The notes below the pieces were generated by a model. It saw only the letters and a list, made by a program, of their open reading frames with translations, had not been told where the DNA came from and did not search any database. Source: Cognatishimia activa (GTDB taxonomy: Bacteria > Pseudomonadota > Alphaproteobacteria > Rhodobacterales > Rhodobacteraceae). Taken from it: a stretch of DNA of 64,000 bases. The first letter of the stretch is position 1. Each line of letters begins with the position of its first letter. Both the position numbers and the translations under genes were made by a program. Below, one piece after another: positions 1-8,984 of the stretch. Where the stretch lies: assembly GCF_001458335.1 (NCBI RefSeq), contig NZ_CYTO01000009.1, forward strand, positions 506,385 to 570,384, written 5' to 3'.

Positions 1-870
1 GCGTCCGTCGGTGACGGAAGCGCTGACATCTTGGTTGGTGGCCGAAAGCACGCGGAAGTCCACGGGGATTGGCGTGCTTGCGCCTATGGGCAGGACTTCT
101 TTGTCTTCAATGACGCGCAGCAATTTTGCTTGCACTTCGAGGGGGCAGGCACAGATCTCATCTAAAAATAACGTGCCGCCTGACGCAGCCACAAGGCGCC
201 CTTTGTTCTGACCTTCCACGCCAAACATCTCGCTTTCAAAACGGTCCGAGGAAAGCGCGGCGCAATTGACCGCGAGGAAGGGCGCATCGGGCCGTTTGCC
301 AAGATCGTGCAGCGCACGGGCAACGAGTTCTTTGCCTGTGCCCGTTTCTCCTTCGACCAAAATCGCCACGTCGGTTTCCGCGAAATCAAGGATGTCTCTG
401 CGCAGATTGGCGACGTCTTCGGTCTCGCCAAGCAAAATTCGGTCGAGACCGGACAGACGATAGAGGCGCTCTTTTAGCCTTTCATTGCTGAGACGCATGC
501 GGGACTGTTCTGCTGCGTGGCGCAGGGCTGTCAGCAAACGACGTGGCTCATATGGCTTTTCCAGGAAACTGTACGCGCCGTTTTGCATGGCTTCCACTGC
601 CATAGGGATATCGCCATGGGCACTGATAAGAACCACCGGAGGTGCTTCTGCATCCAGACTGGCGAGCAGTTCCAGCCCGGACATGCCCGGCATGCGCACA
701 TCAGACAGGATCACATCTGGCACGGACCCTTTCAGGTGATCAGCCACTTTGGAAGCGCGGGAAAGCGCCTCCACCTGCCACTCGGCAGCTTCCAAGAGAT
801 CCACCAAGGATTGACGCATGCCTGTGTCGTCATCAATGACCAAAATGCGGAATGGGGAAGGGTCGCTCAT
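1..870 (-). CDS. dctD: DctD-like response regulator with AAA+ domain, 3' end cut by window edge
   Basis: This is the partner of the DctB-like kinase, whose stop codon lies 3 bp upstream of this ATG. The 290 visible codons hold a receiver domain (residues 1-120, phospho-acceptor Asp57 in LSDVRMPG). A linker follows, then an AAA+ domain with Walker A GETGTGKE and Walker B GGTLFLDE. The family normally binds sigma-54 through a GAFTGA loop after ESELFG. Here that stretch reads ESEMFGVEGQNKGRLVAASG, so the loop is shortened and GAFTGA is absent. The usual DEIGDMP is DEICACP. It may therefore act without sigma-54, as is known for Rhodobacter capsulatus NtrC. The C-terminal DNA-binding part lies outside the window. 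The Dct name rests on the neighbouring kinase; the regulated genes are not visible. Confidence 0.88.
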   Translation of the reverse strand, partial: MSDPSPFRILVIDDDTGMRQSLVDLLEAAEWQVEALSRASKVADHLKGSVPDVILSDVRMPGMSGLELLASLDAEAPPVVLISAHGDIPMAVEAMQNGAYSFLEKPYEPRRLLTALRHAAEQSRMRLSNERLKERLYRLSGLDRILLGETEDVANLRRDILDFAETDVAILVEGETGTGKELVARALHDLGKRPDAPFLAVNCAALSSDRFESEMFGVEGQNKGRLVAASGGTLFLDEICACPLEVQAKLLRVIEDKEVLPIGASTPIPVDFRVLSATNQDVSASVTDGR

Positions 871-873
871 CGA

Positions 874-2592
874 TCAAGTCTCGCTCAAAGCTATGGGCAG
901 GGTCACGCGGAACACCGCGCCGCCCCGTTGGGCATTGCGCGCGGTCATTTGGCCACCGTGATCGTTTACGATACTGGCAGAGATCGCAAGGCCAAGCCCC
1001 ATGCCTTGGCCGCTCTCGCGGCTTGTGACAAAGGGCTCCTGCAGGTCGGCCAGCGTGGCTTCCCCCAAACCATGGCCTGTGTCGCGGATTTCAAACCAAG
1101 CAGCGCCATCAGAGTGATCCAGCGTGACAGATAAGGCCCGCGCGTCGCTGTCTTCCATGGCGTCAATCGCGTTGCGCAGGAGGTTCGTCATCACCTGCTC
1201 TAAACGCAAACGGTTGCCGCGGACGGTGACCGAGGTTTTAGGTATCGTCAGGTCCACTTGGACTTCGCGGGTGGTGATATTTGGTTCCACCAATGCCAGT
1301 GCTGCACGCATGGCAGCGCAAAGGTCCACGTCTTGAAACGGGTCGTCTTCGCTGCGGGCAAAGAACTTGAGCTGACGGGTGATACCTTCCATCCGGTCCA
1401 CAAGACCGCCAATCTTGCCCGTGAACCGCGTGTCTGCTTTGGTACCGATTTCAGCGGCCGCCACATGATTGCGCATTGCGGCAATGGGTTGGCCCAGTTC
1501 ATGGGTCACGGAGGCCGCCAGTTGCCCGAGCGCCGCCAAGCGGCTGGCCTGTTCCAGCTCCTTTTGCGTGCGCTGCAATCTGCGTTCCGCTGTCCGACGC
1601 TCATCGATTTCCACCGCCAAACGTTCATTGGCACTACGCAAAATCGCTTCTTCTTTCTCTGAACGGGCGAGCGCGCGGGCCACGCGCCGGGCGCGTTGCA
1701 CTTGGGCGGCGATCAATAGCGCCCCAGCCAGAAGAACGATGAGCGCGGCAACCAGCCAACTGCGCGCAATCGCCTGATCGTCACTTGCGAAATAGTGCAA
1801 TGTCCAGCCATGCGGCAGATCGTTCGCACGCAAGTAAATGCGTTCGACCCCTGCGACTTCAGCCTTTTGGTCGTTGAGTTGTTTCCAATCTAACGGGGCA
1901 AGCGGCTGGCCAGTGAATTGGCGCGCCTGTTGGATGGTTGCACGCTGTTGATCTGAAAGAGGGCCAAGGGTGCGGTATCGCCATTCAGGCTGAGACGACA
2001 ACAGGATAACGCCATCTTCATTGGCCAAGAAAACTTGTTCACCCGCGTTACGCCAGCGATCTTCCAGATTGGCGAAGGCGATTTTGATGGCAATCACGCC
2101 TTCTATCGTGCCGCCTGCGCTTAGAACGGGGTCCGCGATGAAATAGCCCGGCAGGCCCGTCGTTGCGCCGATGGCATAGAACTGACCCGTGTCACCAGCA
2201 AGCGCGTCGCGGAAATAGGGGCGGAAGCCGTAGTTTTGGCCGACAAAGCTAGAAGGGTCATCATGGTTTGAGGCCGCAACTGTCAGGCCTTCTGTGGTCA
2301 TTAGGTAAATGGCATCTAGCCCGGCCGCGTCGGCCATTCCGTTGAGGCGCTTATTGAGCACATCAGTTTCGCCGCCCTCTGCCGTGCTCAGTACAAAGCT
2401 ATCGCGCGCAAGCACATAGGTGAGGTGCGAGAACCGATCGATTTCGGCGACCACTGAGCTGCGGTAAAGCGAAAGACGGCCCTCTGCGCGGGCCTGTTCT
2501 TGGGATGTGAACAGGGAATGTGAGACCTGAAAGCCAATCACCGACAGAGCAATTGTCGCCAATAAAGGCAGAATGTATCGAAGCGATGCCAT
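874..2592 (-). CDS. dctB: DctB-like C4-dicarboxylate sensor histidine kinase
   Basis: This is a membrane sensor kinase of 572 residues. It has an N-terminal membrane helix (about 6-28), then a periplasmic double-Cache region of the DctB type (aromatic/Gly-rich stretch around residues 121-155), then a second helix (about 278-298). A coiled linker follows. The dimerisation box carries the phospho-accepting His364 (SVTHELGQPIAAMRNH). The ATPase domain has the N box NLLRNAIDAM and the glycine boxes DTGHGLGEA and GQGMGLGLA. In known systems DctB senses succinate, fumarate or malate and phosphorylates DctD. The regulator gene follows directly. No dctP, dctQ or dctM transporter gene lies in the window, so the substrate is inferred from family resemblance. 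Confidence 0.88.
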   Translation of the reverse strand: MASLRYILPLLATIALSVIGFQVSHSLFTSQEQARAEGRLSLYRSSVVAEIDRFSHLTYVLARDSFVLSTAEGGETDVLNKRLNGMADAAGLDAIYLMTTEGLTVAASNHDDPSSFVGQNYGFRPYFRDALAGDTGQFYAIGATTGLPGYFIADPVLSAGGTIEGVIAIKIAFANLEDRWRNAGEQVFLANEDGVILLSSQPEWRYRTLGPLSDQQRATIQQARQFTGQPLAPLDWKQLNDQKAEVAGVERIYLRANDLPHGWTLHYFASDDQAIARSWLVAALIVLLAGALLIAAQVQRARRVARALARSEKEEAILRSANERLAVEIDERRTAERRLQRTQKELEQASRLAALGQLAASVTHELGQPIAAMRNHVAAAEIGTKADTRFTGKIGGLVDRMEGITRQLKFFARSEDDPFQDVDLCAAMRAALALVEPNITTREVQVDLTIPKTSVTVRGNRLRLEQVMTNLLRNAIDAMEDSDARALSVTLDHSDGAAWFEIRDTGHGLGEATLADLQEPFVTSRESGQGMGLGLAISASIVNDHGGQMTARNAQRGGAVFRVTLPIALSET

Positions 2593-2846
2593 GTGTCTCT
2601 CCCAAACGGAATCGCGCGCATATGGGTCTCTCCGCTGCCCAAAGATGCGCTAAATTCCGCAAGGGGCACCCTATGGGCATTTGAGGCGGGCAGACAAGGG
2701 GGCAAAAATGTTCGGTTTTCATGATGGTTGAAATCGCATTGTTTGATCCAAATATGTCGCTGCGACATTCACCCGTGACATAGGCGCCTCTTGACCTCCT
2801 TTGATCCGGTTGCCACTAACGACTTAAGCCACGCAAAGGGGACCAG

Positions 2847-4643
2847 ATGGCGCGCTCACCTCAGCCAGCAAAAACCGAAGATGAACGGGAAAAGTCCAAG
2901 GATGTAGGCGCCTTGCGCCAGTTGGCCCCGTTTATCAAGCCATACCGATTCTTGGCGATTTTCGCTGGGATGGCGCTGGTGCTCACAGCGACAATTTCCT
3001 TGATCATGCCAATGGCGGTGCGCCGGGTGGTGGATAATTTCCGCGCTGCTGACGCGGCTTTGCTGGATCAGTACTTCCTGTCAGCCATTGCAATCGCCGG
3101 ACTTTTGGCGATTGGCACAGCGCTGCGCTACATGCTTGTGACTAAGCTGGGCGAAAGGGTCGTGGCCGACATTCGCAAAGCGGTTTTTGAGCGCGTGATG
3201 GGCATGAGCCCCGCGTTTTATGAAAAGATCATGACCGGTGAAGTGCTGAGCCGCATCACCACGGATACGACCTTGATCCTCTCTGTGATTGGCAGCTCGA
3301 TTTCCGTGGCGCTGCGCAATGTGCTGCTTTTGCTGGGCGGTTTGGTGTTGATGCTGTTCACCTCGGCCAAGTTGACAGGGCTTGTGCTGTTGATCGTGCC
3401 AATGGTGATTGTGCCGATCGTTGTTTTGGGACGGCGCTTGCGTAAGCTTTCCCGTGAGAACCAAGATTGGATTGCTGAAAGCTCTGGCAACGCCTCTGAG
3501 ACGCTGACAGCGGTGCAGACGGTGCAGGCCTTTACCCATGAAGCCGATAGCCGCCAGAAGTTTGTGGACATTACTGACCTGTCGTTGGGAGCTGCGCTGC
3601 GCCGAGTGAATACACGGGCTTTGATGACCTCGATCGTGATCTTCCTGATTTTCTCCGGCGTGGTTGGAGTGCTTTGGATCGGCGCGCATGATGTGCGTGT
3701 CGGCGATATGAGCCCAGGGGTTTTGATCCAATTTGTGATTTACGCAGTGATGGTGGCGGGCTCTGTGGCGGCGCTGTCAGAGATCTGGGGCGAGTTACAA
3801 CGTGCGGCTGGCGCGACGGAGCGTTTGGTGGAACTGCTGCAAGCAGAAGATACGGTTCTTGATCCAGAAAGTCCGGTCGAGCTTGGTGATACGGTTCGTG
3901 GTGAGATCACCTTTGAGAATGTGAACTTCAACTATCCTGCGCGACCAGATATTCCGGCCTTGCAAGACGTAAGCATCACGATCAGGCCCGGTGAAACCGT
4001 CGCTTTTGTCGGACCATCCGGGGCGGGTAAGACCACCATCATTCAGATGATTCAGCGTTTCTATGATCCCTTGTCAGGTCAGGTGCGTCTCGACGGGGTC
4101 GCGCTGAACGAAATGGAGCGCACGCATTTCCGCCAAAACATTGCTCTGGTGCCTCAGGATCCAGTGATTTTTGCAGATACCGCGCGAGAAAACATTCGCT
4201 TTGGCCGTCCGGACGCGACAGATGGGGAAGTGGAGGCCGCTGCCCAAGCCGCGGCTGCGCATGAGTTTATTGCTAAATTGCCTGAAGGCTATGACAGCTA
4301 TGTGGGCGAGCGCGGAGTGATGCTATCCGGTGGCCAAAAGCAGCGTATCGCCATTGCACGCGCAATCCTGCGGGATGCACCGGTCTTGTTGCTGGATGAG
4401 GCAACCTCTGCATTGGACGCAGAAAGCGAGCGGCTTGTGCAGCAAGCGGTTGAGGGGCTGGCGGAAACACGCACCACCATTATTGTCGCCCACCGTTTGG
4501 CGACGGTGAAAAAGGCTGACCGGATTATTGTTATGGATCAGGGGCGTATTGTGGCGCAGGGGCGTCATGATGAATTGGTCGCTGAGGATGGACTTTATGC
4601 CAAACTGGCGCGTTTGCAGTTCACAGATGGAGTTGCCGCATAA
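2847..4643 (+). CDS. ABC transporter, fused permease and ATPase (MsbA/multidrug exporter type)
   Basis: This 598-residue half-transporter joins a six-helix type-IV exporter membrane domain (about residues 30-320) to a nucleotide-binding domain. The ATPase has Walker A GPSGAGKTT at residue 389, signature LSGGQKQR at about 493 and Walker B LLLDEATSALD. It would work as a homodimer in the inner membrane, exporting lipids or hydrophobic compounds; the substrate cannot be told from sequence. The ATG at 2847 has an AAAGGGG ribosome-binding site. The gene stands alone, divergent from dctB, with a 254 bp spacer that should carry both promoters. Confidence 0.92.
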   Translation: MARSPQPAKTEDEREKSKDVGALRQLAPFIKPYRFLAIFAGMALVLTATISLIMPMAVRRVVDNFRAADAALLDQYFLSAIAIAGLLAIGTALRYMLVTKLGERVVADIRKAVFERVMGMSPAFYEKIMTGEVLSRITTDTTLILSVIGSSISVALRNVLLLLGGLVLMLFTSAKLTGLVLLIVPMVIVPIVVLGRRLRKLSRENQDWIAESSGNASETLTAVQTVQAFTHEADSRQKFVDITDLSLGAALRRVNTRALMTSIVIFLIFSGVVGVLWIGAHDVRVGDMSPGVLIQFVIYAVMVAGSVAALSEIWGELQRAAGATERLVELLQAEDTVLDPESPVELGDTVRGEITFENVNFNYPARPDIPALQDVSITIRPGETVAFVGPSGAGKTTIIQMIQRFYDPLSGQVRLDGVALNEMERTHFRQNIALVPQDPVIFADTARENIRFGRPDATDGEVEAAAQAAAAHEFIAKLPEGYDSYVGERGVMLSGGQKQRIAIARAILRDAPVLLLDEATSALDAESERLVQQAVEGLAETRTTIIVAHRLATVKKADRIIVMDQGRIVAQGRHDELVAEDGLYAKLARLQFTDGVAA

Positions 4644-4676
4644 GGTATTGGGTCTTTGCCCAACTTTTGGTTCCGA

Positions 4677-4740
4677 GGGGGCTTCGCCCCCGTGCGAACT
4701 GCGTTCCCACTCCCCCAGGATATTTGAGCCAAAAAGAAAG
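4677..4740. repeat. Intergenic GC hairpin plus 31-bp dispersed repeat (copy A)
   Basis: A perfect GGGGGC-TTC-GCCCCC-type hairpin (4677-4691) is followed by a 31-bp element at 4710-4740. The reverse complement of that element matches 40308-40338 with one mismatch. The element follows the ABC exporter gene and probably serves as, or overlaps, a transcription end. Related copies lie at 16995, 20991, 40308 and 58171. Confidence 0.7.
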
Positions 4741-4912
4741 CGCGGACTGGGGTTTAGGATTAATTCGAGTGTTGAATCCTCTTGTTCGACGTAACGTTCG
4801 CACTAAAGTTGACCTGCGGGTAAGCTTGCCTTGAGTAGGCTGATTTTGCCACATTCGGTAAACGCCAAAACCACCCGGGGAGAAGGGGTGGCGCTGACTG
4901 AGGGAGGACCTA

Positions 4913-6796
4913 ATGAATTTTGCATCTTGTGCAGATCGCGACGCCATTGAGCAGGAAATGCCGTGGGAAGAGCGTGACGTTTCTAAAACCATGTATCAAT
5001 TCCTTACCCACGCGCGAGATCGGTTCCCGAACCGGCCTGCGGTGAGTTACCAATTGACGTCCGGTCCAAAAGACAAAGCGGAGACTTTGACTTGGGACGA
5101 ATTGCACAGGTTTACCGTTCAGGCTGCCAATCTGTTTCGCAGCCTCGGTGTCGGCGAGAATGATACCGTCGCCTATGTATTGCCAAACGCCAACGAAACG
5201 CTGTTCGCGCTTTTTGGTGGGATGATTGCGGGCATTGCGAACCCGATCAACCCGCTGCTGGAACCAGAGCAGATCGCGTCGATTTTGCGTGAGACTGATG
5301 CCAAGGTTGTCGTGACGCTGAAGGCGTTCCCCAAGACCGATCTGCCTCAGAAAGTGACTGAGGCGGTGCGTCATGCGCCGCACGTCCACACCGTTCTTGA
5401 AGTAGACCTGCTGCGCTATCTGACGCCGCCGAAGAGCTGGATCGTTCCGTTGATCCGCCCCAAAAATGATGGCGAGCACCATGCGGAAGTGCTGGATTTC
5501 CGTAAAGAAATGGCAAAGCACAACACCACGCTGGATTTTGAAGACAGTGCAGGCGACCGGGTGGGGGCTTATTTCCACACTGGCGGCACCACCGGCATGC
5601 CGAAAGTGGCGCAGCACCGTTACGATGGCATGGTCTATAACGGTTGGCTGGGCGATACGCTGCTCTTTACCGAAGAAGACACGATCATGTGTCCGCTGCC
5701 CTTGTTCCACGTATTTGCGGTTCAGGTGATCATGATGTCCGCGATTGCATCGGGTGCTCACGTGGTCTTTCCAACCCCGCAGGGCTATCGCGGCGATGGC
5801 GTCTTTGACAATTTTTGGAAGCTTATTGAACGCTGGAAGATCAGCTTTGTCATTACCGTTCCAACGGCAGTATCTGCCTTGATGCAGCGCCCGGTGGATG
5901 CGGATATCTCTTCCGTCAAAGTGGCTTTCTCAGGCTCCGCCCCAATGCCAATGGAGCTTTTCAAGCGTTTTGAAGAAGCCTCCAAGGTGACCATTGTCGA
6001 AGGCTATGGCCTCACCGAAGCAACCTGTCTTGTGTCTTGCAACCCACCGAGCGGTGAGAAGAAGGTGGGCTCTGTCGGTATTCCATTCCCTCACACCGAT
6101 GTGCGGATCATCAAGCAGACCGCGGATGGTCCCGTTGAATGTGCAACCGACGAGATCGGTGAGATTTGCATTTCTAACCCGGGTGTCTATGCGGGGCACA
6201 CCTACACCGAAGCGGATAAAAACGCGGATTTGTTCCATGCCGATAAATATCTGCGCACCGGTGACCTCGGTCGCATCGATGAAGATCGCTATCTTTGGAT
6301 CACGGGGCGCGCGAAAGACCTGATCATTCGGGGCGGCCACAATATCGATCCAGCCGAAATTGAAGAAGCTTTGGCGCAGCACCCAGCCGTCGCAATGGCA
6401 GGTGCAATCGGTCAGCCCGATAGCCATTCAGGCGAATTGCCTTGTGCCTATGTGGAGCTGGTCGAAGGGGCTGAGGTGACCTCAGAGGAACTGCTGAGCC
6501 ACGCAAAGACATTGGTTCACGAGCGGGCAGCGCATCCAAAGCATGTAGAAGTGCTGACTGAGTTGCCAAAGACCGCTGTGGGCAAAGTGTTCAAACCGGA
6601 CCTGCGCAAAATGGCAATTACGCGCATCTATGATGCTGCTTTAGAAGAGGCGGGCGTTCCTGCGCGGGTCTCTGAGGTTATCGACGATAAGAAACGCGGC
6701 CTGGTGGCACGTTTGGCCAAGAATGGTGCCGATGACGCCGCCGTTGGCAACGTCTTGGGGTCCTTTACGCGACCTTGGGAGTGGGTGGACGGCTAA
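4913..6796 (+). CDS. Acyl-CoA synthetase (AMP-forming, FadD-like)
   Basis: This 627-residue ANL-superfamily enzyme activates a carboxylic acid to the acyl-CoA through an acyl-adenylate. The phosphate-binding loop HTGGTTGMPK lies near residue 223. It is followed by the A5 motif EGYGLTEAT, the A7 motif YLRTGDLG and the hinge ITGRAKDLIIRGG. The lysine-bearing end is LPKTAVGKVFKPDLR. The ATG at 4913 follows a GGGAGGACC ribosome-binding site. The length suits a fatty- or aromatic-acyl synthetase, but chain length cannot be read from the sequence. It is monocistronic, with no beta-oxidation genes beside it. An unusual feature is the tail of about 40 residues after the catalytic lysine. Confidence 0.9.
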   Translation: MNFASCADRDAIEQEMPWEERDVSKTMYQFLTHARDRFPNRPAVSYQLTSGPKDKAETLTWDELHRFTVQAANLFRSLGVGENDTVAYVLPNANETLFALFGGMIAGIANPINPLLEPEQIASILRETDAKVVVTLKAFPKTDLPQKVTEAVRHAPHVHTVLEVDLLRYLTPPKSWIVPLIRPKNDGEHHAEVLDFRKEMAKHNTTLDFEDSAGDRVGAYFHTGGTTGMPKVAQHRYDGMVYNGWLGDTLLFTEEDTIMCPLPLFHVFAVQVIMMSAIASGAHVVFPTPQGYRGDGVFDNFWKLIERWKISFVITVPTAVSALMQRPVDADISSVKVAFSGSAPMPMELFKRFEEASKVTIVEGYGLTEATCLVSCNPPSGEKKVGSVGIPFPHTDVRIIKQTADGPVECATDEIGEICISNPGVYAGHTYTEADKNADLFHADKYLRTGDLGRIDEDRYLWITGRAKDLIIRGGHNIDPAEIEEALAQHPAVAMAGAIGQPDSHSGELPCAYVELVEGAEVTSEELLSHAKTLVHERAAHPKHVEVLTELPKTAVGKVFKPDLRKMAITRIYDAALEEAGVPARVSEVIDDKKRGLVARLAKNGADDAAVGNVLGSFTRPWEWVDG

Positions 6797-6890
6797 TTCC
6801 TCCATTCGTTTTAGAAAAGGCATGTTGTTTTTAAGTTCATGTCTTTTCAAACGCGCATGTTGCCGCTAACACATGTTGAAACACTGTGTG

Positions 6891-6984
6891 GGAGGAAAGT
6901 GACGGATCAAACCGTCACCATTGCCTCCTGCATATTCTTTGGCATTTTGGTTTTAGCCTGTCTTTCGCAATGCTGAGGACAGGC
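6891..6984 (+). promoter_or_regulatory. Structured leader upstream of glpK
   Basis: Two hairpins precede glpK. The first pairs GTGACGG (6899-6905) with CCGTCAC (6912-6918) and can extend through GGAGG (6891-6895) to CCTCC (6924-6928). The second pairs GCCTGTC (6956-6962) with GACAGGC (6978-6984), ending about 12 nt before the GAGGAGGGG ribosome-binding site. Three CATGTTG repeats lie upstream (6821, 6856, 6872) and could be an operator. I recognise no known riboswitch. Confidence 0.4.
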
Positions 6985-7007
6985 AAGACCGTGAGGAGGG
7001 GACCCAA

Positions 7008-8492
7008 ATGACGCATATTCTGGCCATCGATCAAGGCACAACTTCCAGCCGCGCCATCGTGTTTGATGCGCAGATGAAGATCGTGGCCAGTGCGCAAGAG
7101 GAATTCCCTCAACATTTCCCGCAATCGGGCTGGGTGGAACATGATCCCAAGGATCTGTGGAACACCACTTTGGCGACCTGCAAAGACGCTGTTGCCAAGG
7201 CGGGGCTTGAGATGGGGGACATCACCGCAATTGGGATTACCAATCAGCGGGAAACCACCTTGATTTGGGATCGCGAAACCGGCGAGCCTGTACATAACGC
7301 CATCGTCTGGCAAGACCGCCGTACAGCTGACATCTGCCGGATCTTAAAATCAGAGGGCCATGAAGCCCTGATCACCAAGACCACAGGGCTTTTGCTGGAT
7401 CCTTATTTTTCTTCCACCAAAGTGAAGTGGATTTTGGACCATAACGAAGGTCTGCACGCCCGCGCGCGGCTGGGGCAATTGGCCTTTGGCACAGTGGACA
7501 GCTGGATCATTTGGCAACTCACGGCAGGCAAGCGTCATGTGACCGATGCGACCAACGCTGCGCGGACGATGCTCTATGACATTCATAACGGTGAGTGGTC
7601 TTCAGAAATATGTTCTTTGCTGGATGTGCCACAAGCGATCCTGCCAGAAGTGCTTGATTGTGCAGCAGATTTTGGCGTGACGGATGCCGGTGTGTTTGGT
7701 GCAGAAGTGCCAATTCTTGGCGTTGCAGGTGACCAGCAAGCCGCGACCATCGGCAATGCGTGTTTTGAACCGGGGATGCTTAAATCCACCTACGGAACCG
7801 GGTGTTTCGCTTTGCTGAACACTGGGGATAAACCGGTCACCTCTCAAAACCGTTTGCTCACGACCATCGCTTATCAGCTAGATGGGAAACCAACCTACGC
7901 GCTGGAAGGCGCGATCTTTATTGCAGGGGCCGTGGTGCAATGGCTCCGCGACGGGTTGGGCATTATTGAAGACGCCAAAGAGACCCAAGCACTGGCTGAA
8001 TCTGCTGATAAATCACAAGATTTGATCCTTGTGCCAGCCTTCACGGGGCTTGGGGCGCCATATTGGGCGCCGGACTGCCGCGGGGCGATCTACGGCCTGA
8101 CCCGTGGGTCTGGGCCTGCTGAATTTGCACGGGCTGCACTGGAGAGTGTTGGTTTCCAAACCCGCGATCTTTTGGAAGCGATGCAGGGTGATATGGGCGG
8201 CGAAAGCGAAGCAAAACTGCGGGTGGATGGCGGCATGACCGCCAGCGATTGGACGATGCAGTTCCTTGCGGACATTACCGGCGCGCCTGTAGATCGGCCG
8301 ACGGTTCTGGAAAGCACCGCTTTGGGGGTCGCATGGCTGGCTGGAATGCGGGCAGGGGTTTACCCATCCCAAGAAGAATTCGCTGCGCAATGGGCGCTCG
8401 ACCGAACCTTTGAGCCAAAGATGCAGGCGCCGTATCGCGAAGATCGCTATGCGGGTTGGAAAAAAGCGATTGAGGCGACGCTGTCGGTCTGA
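7008..8492 (+). CDS. glpK: Glycerol kinase
   Basis: Glycerol kinase phosphorylates glycerol to sn-glycerol 3-phosphate in the cytosol. The 494-residue length is normal for GlpK. It opens with the FGGY-family phosphate loop [13 protein letters not shown] and has [10 protein letters not shown], the catalytic-region segment [18 protein letters not shown] and KSTYGTGCF. The C-terminal lobe has [20 protein letters not shown]. The start is supported by a strong GAGGAGGGG ribosome-binding site. No glpF or glpD lies beside it, so glycerol uptake and dehydrogenation are encoded elsewhere. The long leader with two hairpins is the only visible hint of regulation. Confidence 0.97.
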   Translation: MTHILAIDQGTTSSRAIVFDAQMKIVASAQEEFPQHFPQSGWVEHDPKDLWNTTLATCKDAVAKAGLEMGDITAIGITNQRETTLIWDRETGEPVHNAIVWQDRRTADICRILKSEGHEALITKTTGLLLDPYFSSTKVKWILDHNEGLHARARLGQLAFGTVDSWIIWQLTAGKRHVTDATNAARTMLYDIHNGEWSSEICSLLDVPQAILPEVLDCAADFGVTDAGVFGAEVPILGVAGDQQAATIGNACFEPGMLKSTYGTGCFALLNTGDKPVTSQNRLLTTIAYQLDGKPTYALEGAIFIAGAVVQWLRDGLGIIEDAKETQALAESADKSQDLILVPAFTGLGAPYWAPDCRGAIYGLTRGSGPAEFARAALESVGFQTRDLLEAMQGDMGGESEAKLRVDGGMTASDWTMQFLADITGAPVDRPTVLESTALGVAWLAGMRAGVYPSQEEFAAQWALDRTFEPKMQAPYREDRYAGWKKAIEATLSV

Positions 8493-8497
8493 TTGCA

Positions 8498-8516
8498 GGT
8501 GGGGTGAAACCCCACC
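8498..8516. terminator. Symmetric hairpin between convergent glpK and dtd
   Basis: GGTGGGG (8498-8504) pairs perfectly with CCCCACC (8510-8516) around a TGAAA loop. It lies between the stop codons of two convergent genes and touches the dtd stop. There is no U-run, so it is only a candidate bidirectional terminator. Confidence 0.55.
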
Positions 8517-8966
8517 CTACGACCACTGATCGGTATCGATCCAGATCGTGACAGGGCCATCATTCACCAGTGACACTTTCATATCCGCGCCAAAGATGCC
8601 TTTGGCGATGGGTACACCTGTTTCAGCCAACGCACTCGCGAAATACTCGTAGAACGCATTGCCGTCTTCAGCGCCGCAGGCCGATGAGAAACCGGGGCGA
8701 TTGCCGCTTTTGGTGTCCGCAGATAGGGTGAATTGGCTCACCACCAAGGCGCTGCCGCCGATATCCAGCACAGACTTGTTCATCTTGCCGTTCTCGTCGG
8801 TGAAAATGCGCATCTTGCTGATCTTGGCTGCCAGACGATCCGCCTCAGCATTGGTGTCCCCCTTCATGGCACAAATCAGCACCAGAAGGCCGTGCTCGAT
8901 CTCTCCGACAACTTCGCCATCCACACGGACTGCAGCCTCGGAAACCCGTTGAATCAATGCACGCAT
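8517..8966 (-). CDS. dtd: D-aminoacyl-tRNA deacylase
   Basis: DTD removes D-amino acids (and glycine from tRNA-Ala) mischarged on tRNA, a translation quality-control step. The 149-residue protein has the family start [18 protein letters not shown] and the [18 protein letters not shown] motif with the SQFTL signature. It ends with the conserved [11 protein letters not shown], which contains the Gly-cisPro-like NxGP(V/F)T element. It is the last gene of the minus-strand block starting at TerC/XpaC. It lies only 18 bp after the zinc-ribbon membrane protein gene, so co-transcription is likely. Confidence 0.96.
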   Translation of the reverse strand: MRALIQRVSEAAVRVDGEVVGEIEHGLLVLICAMKGDTNAEADRLAAKISKMRIFTDENGKMNKSVLDIGGSALVVSQFTLSADTKSGNRPGFSSACGAEDGNAFYEYFASALAETGVPIAKGIFGADMKVSLVNDGPVTIWIDTDQWS

Positions 8967-8984
8967 GTTCTTAACCTTATGATC

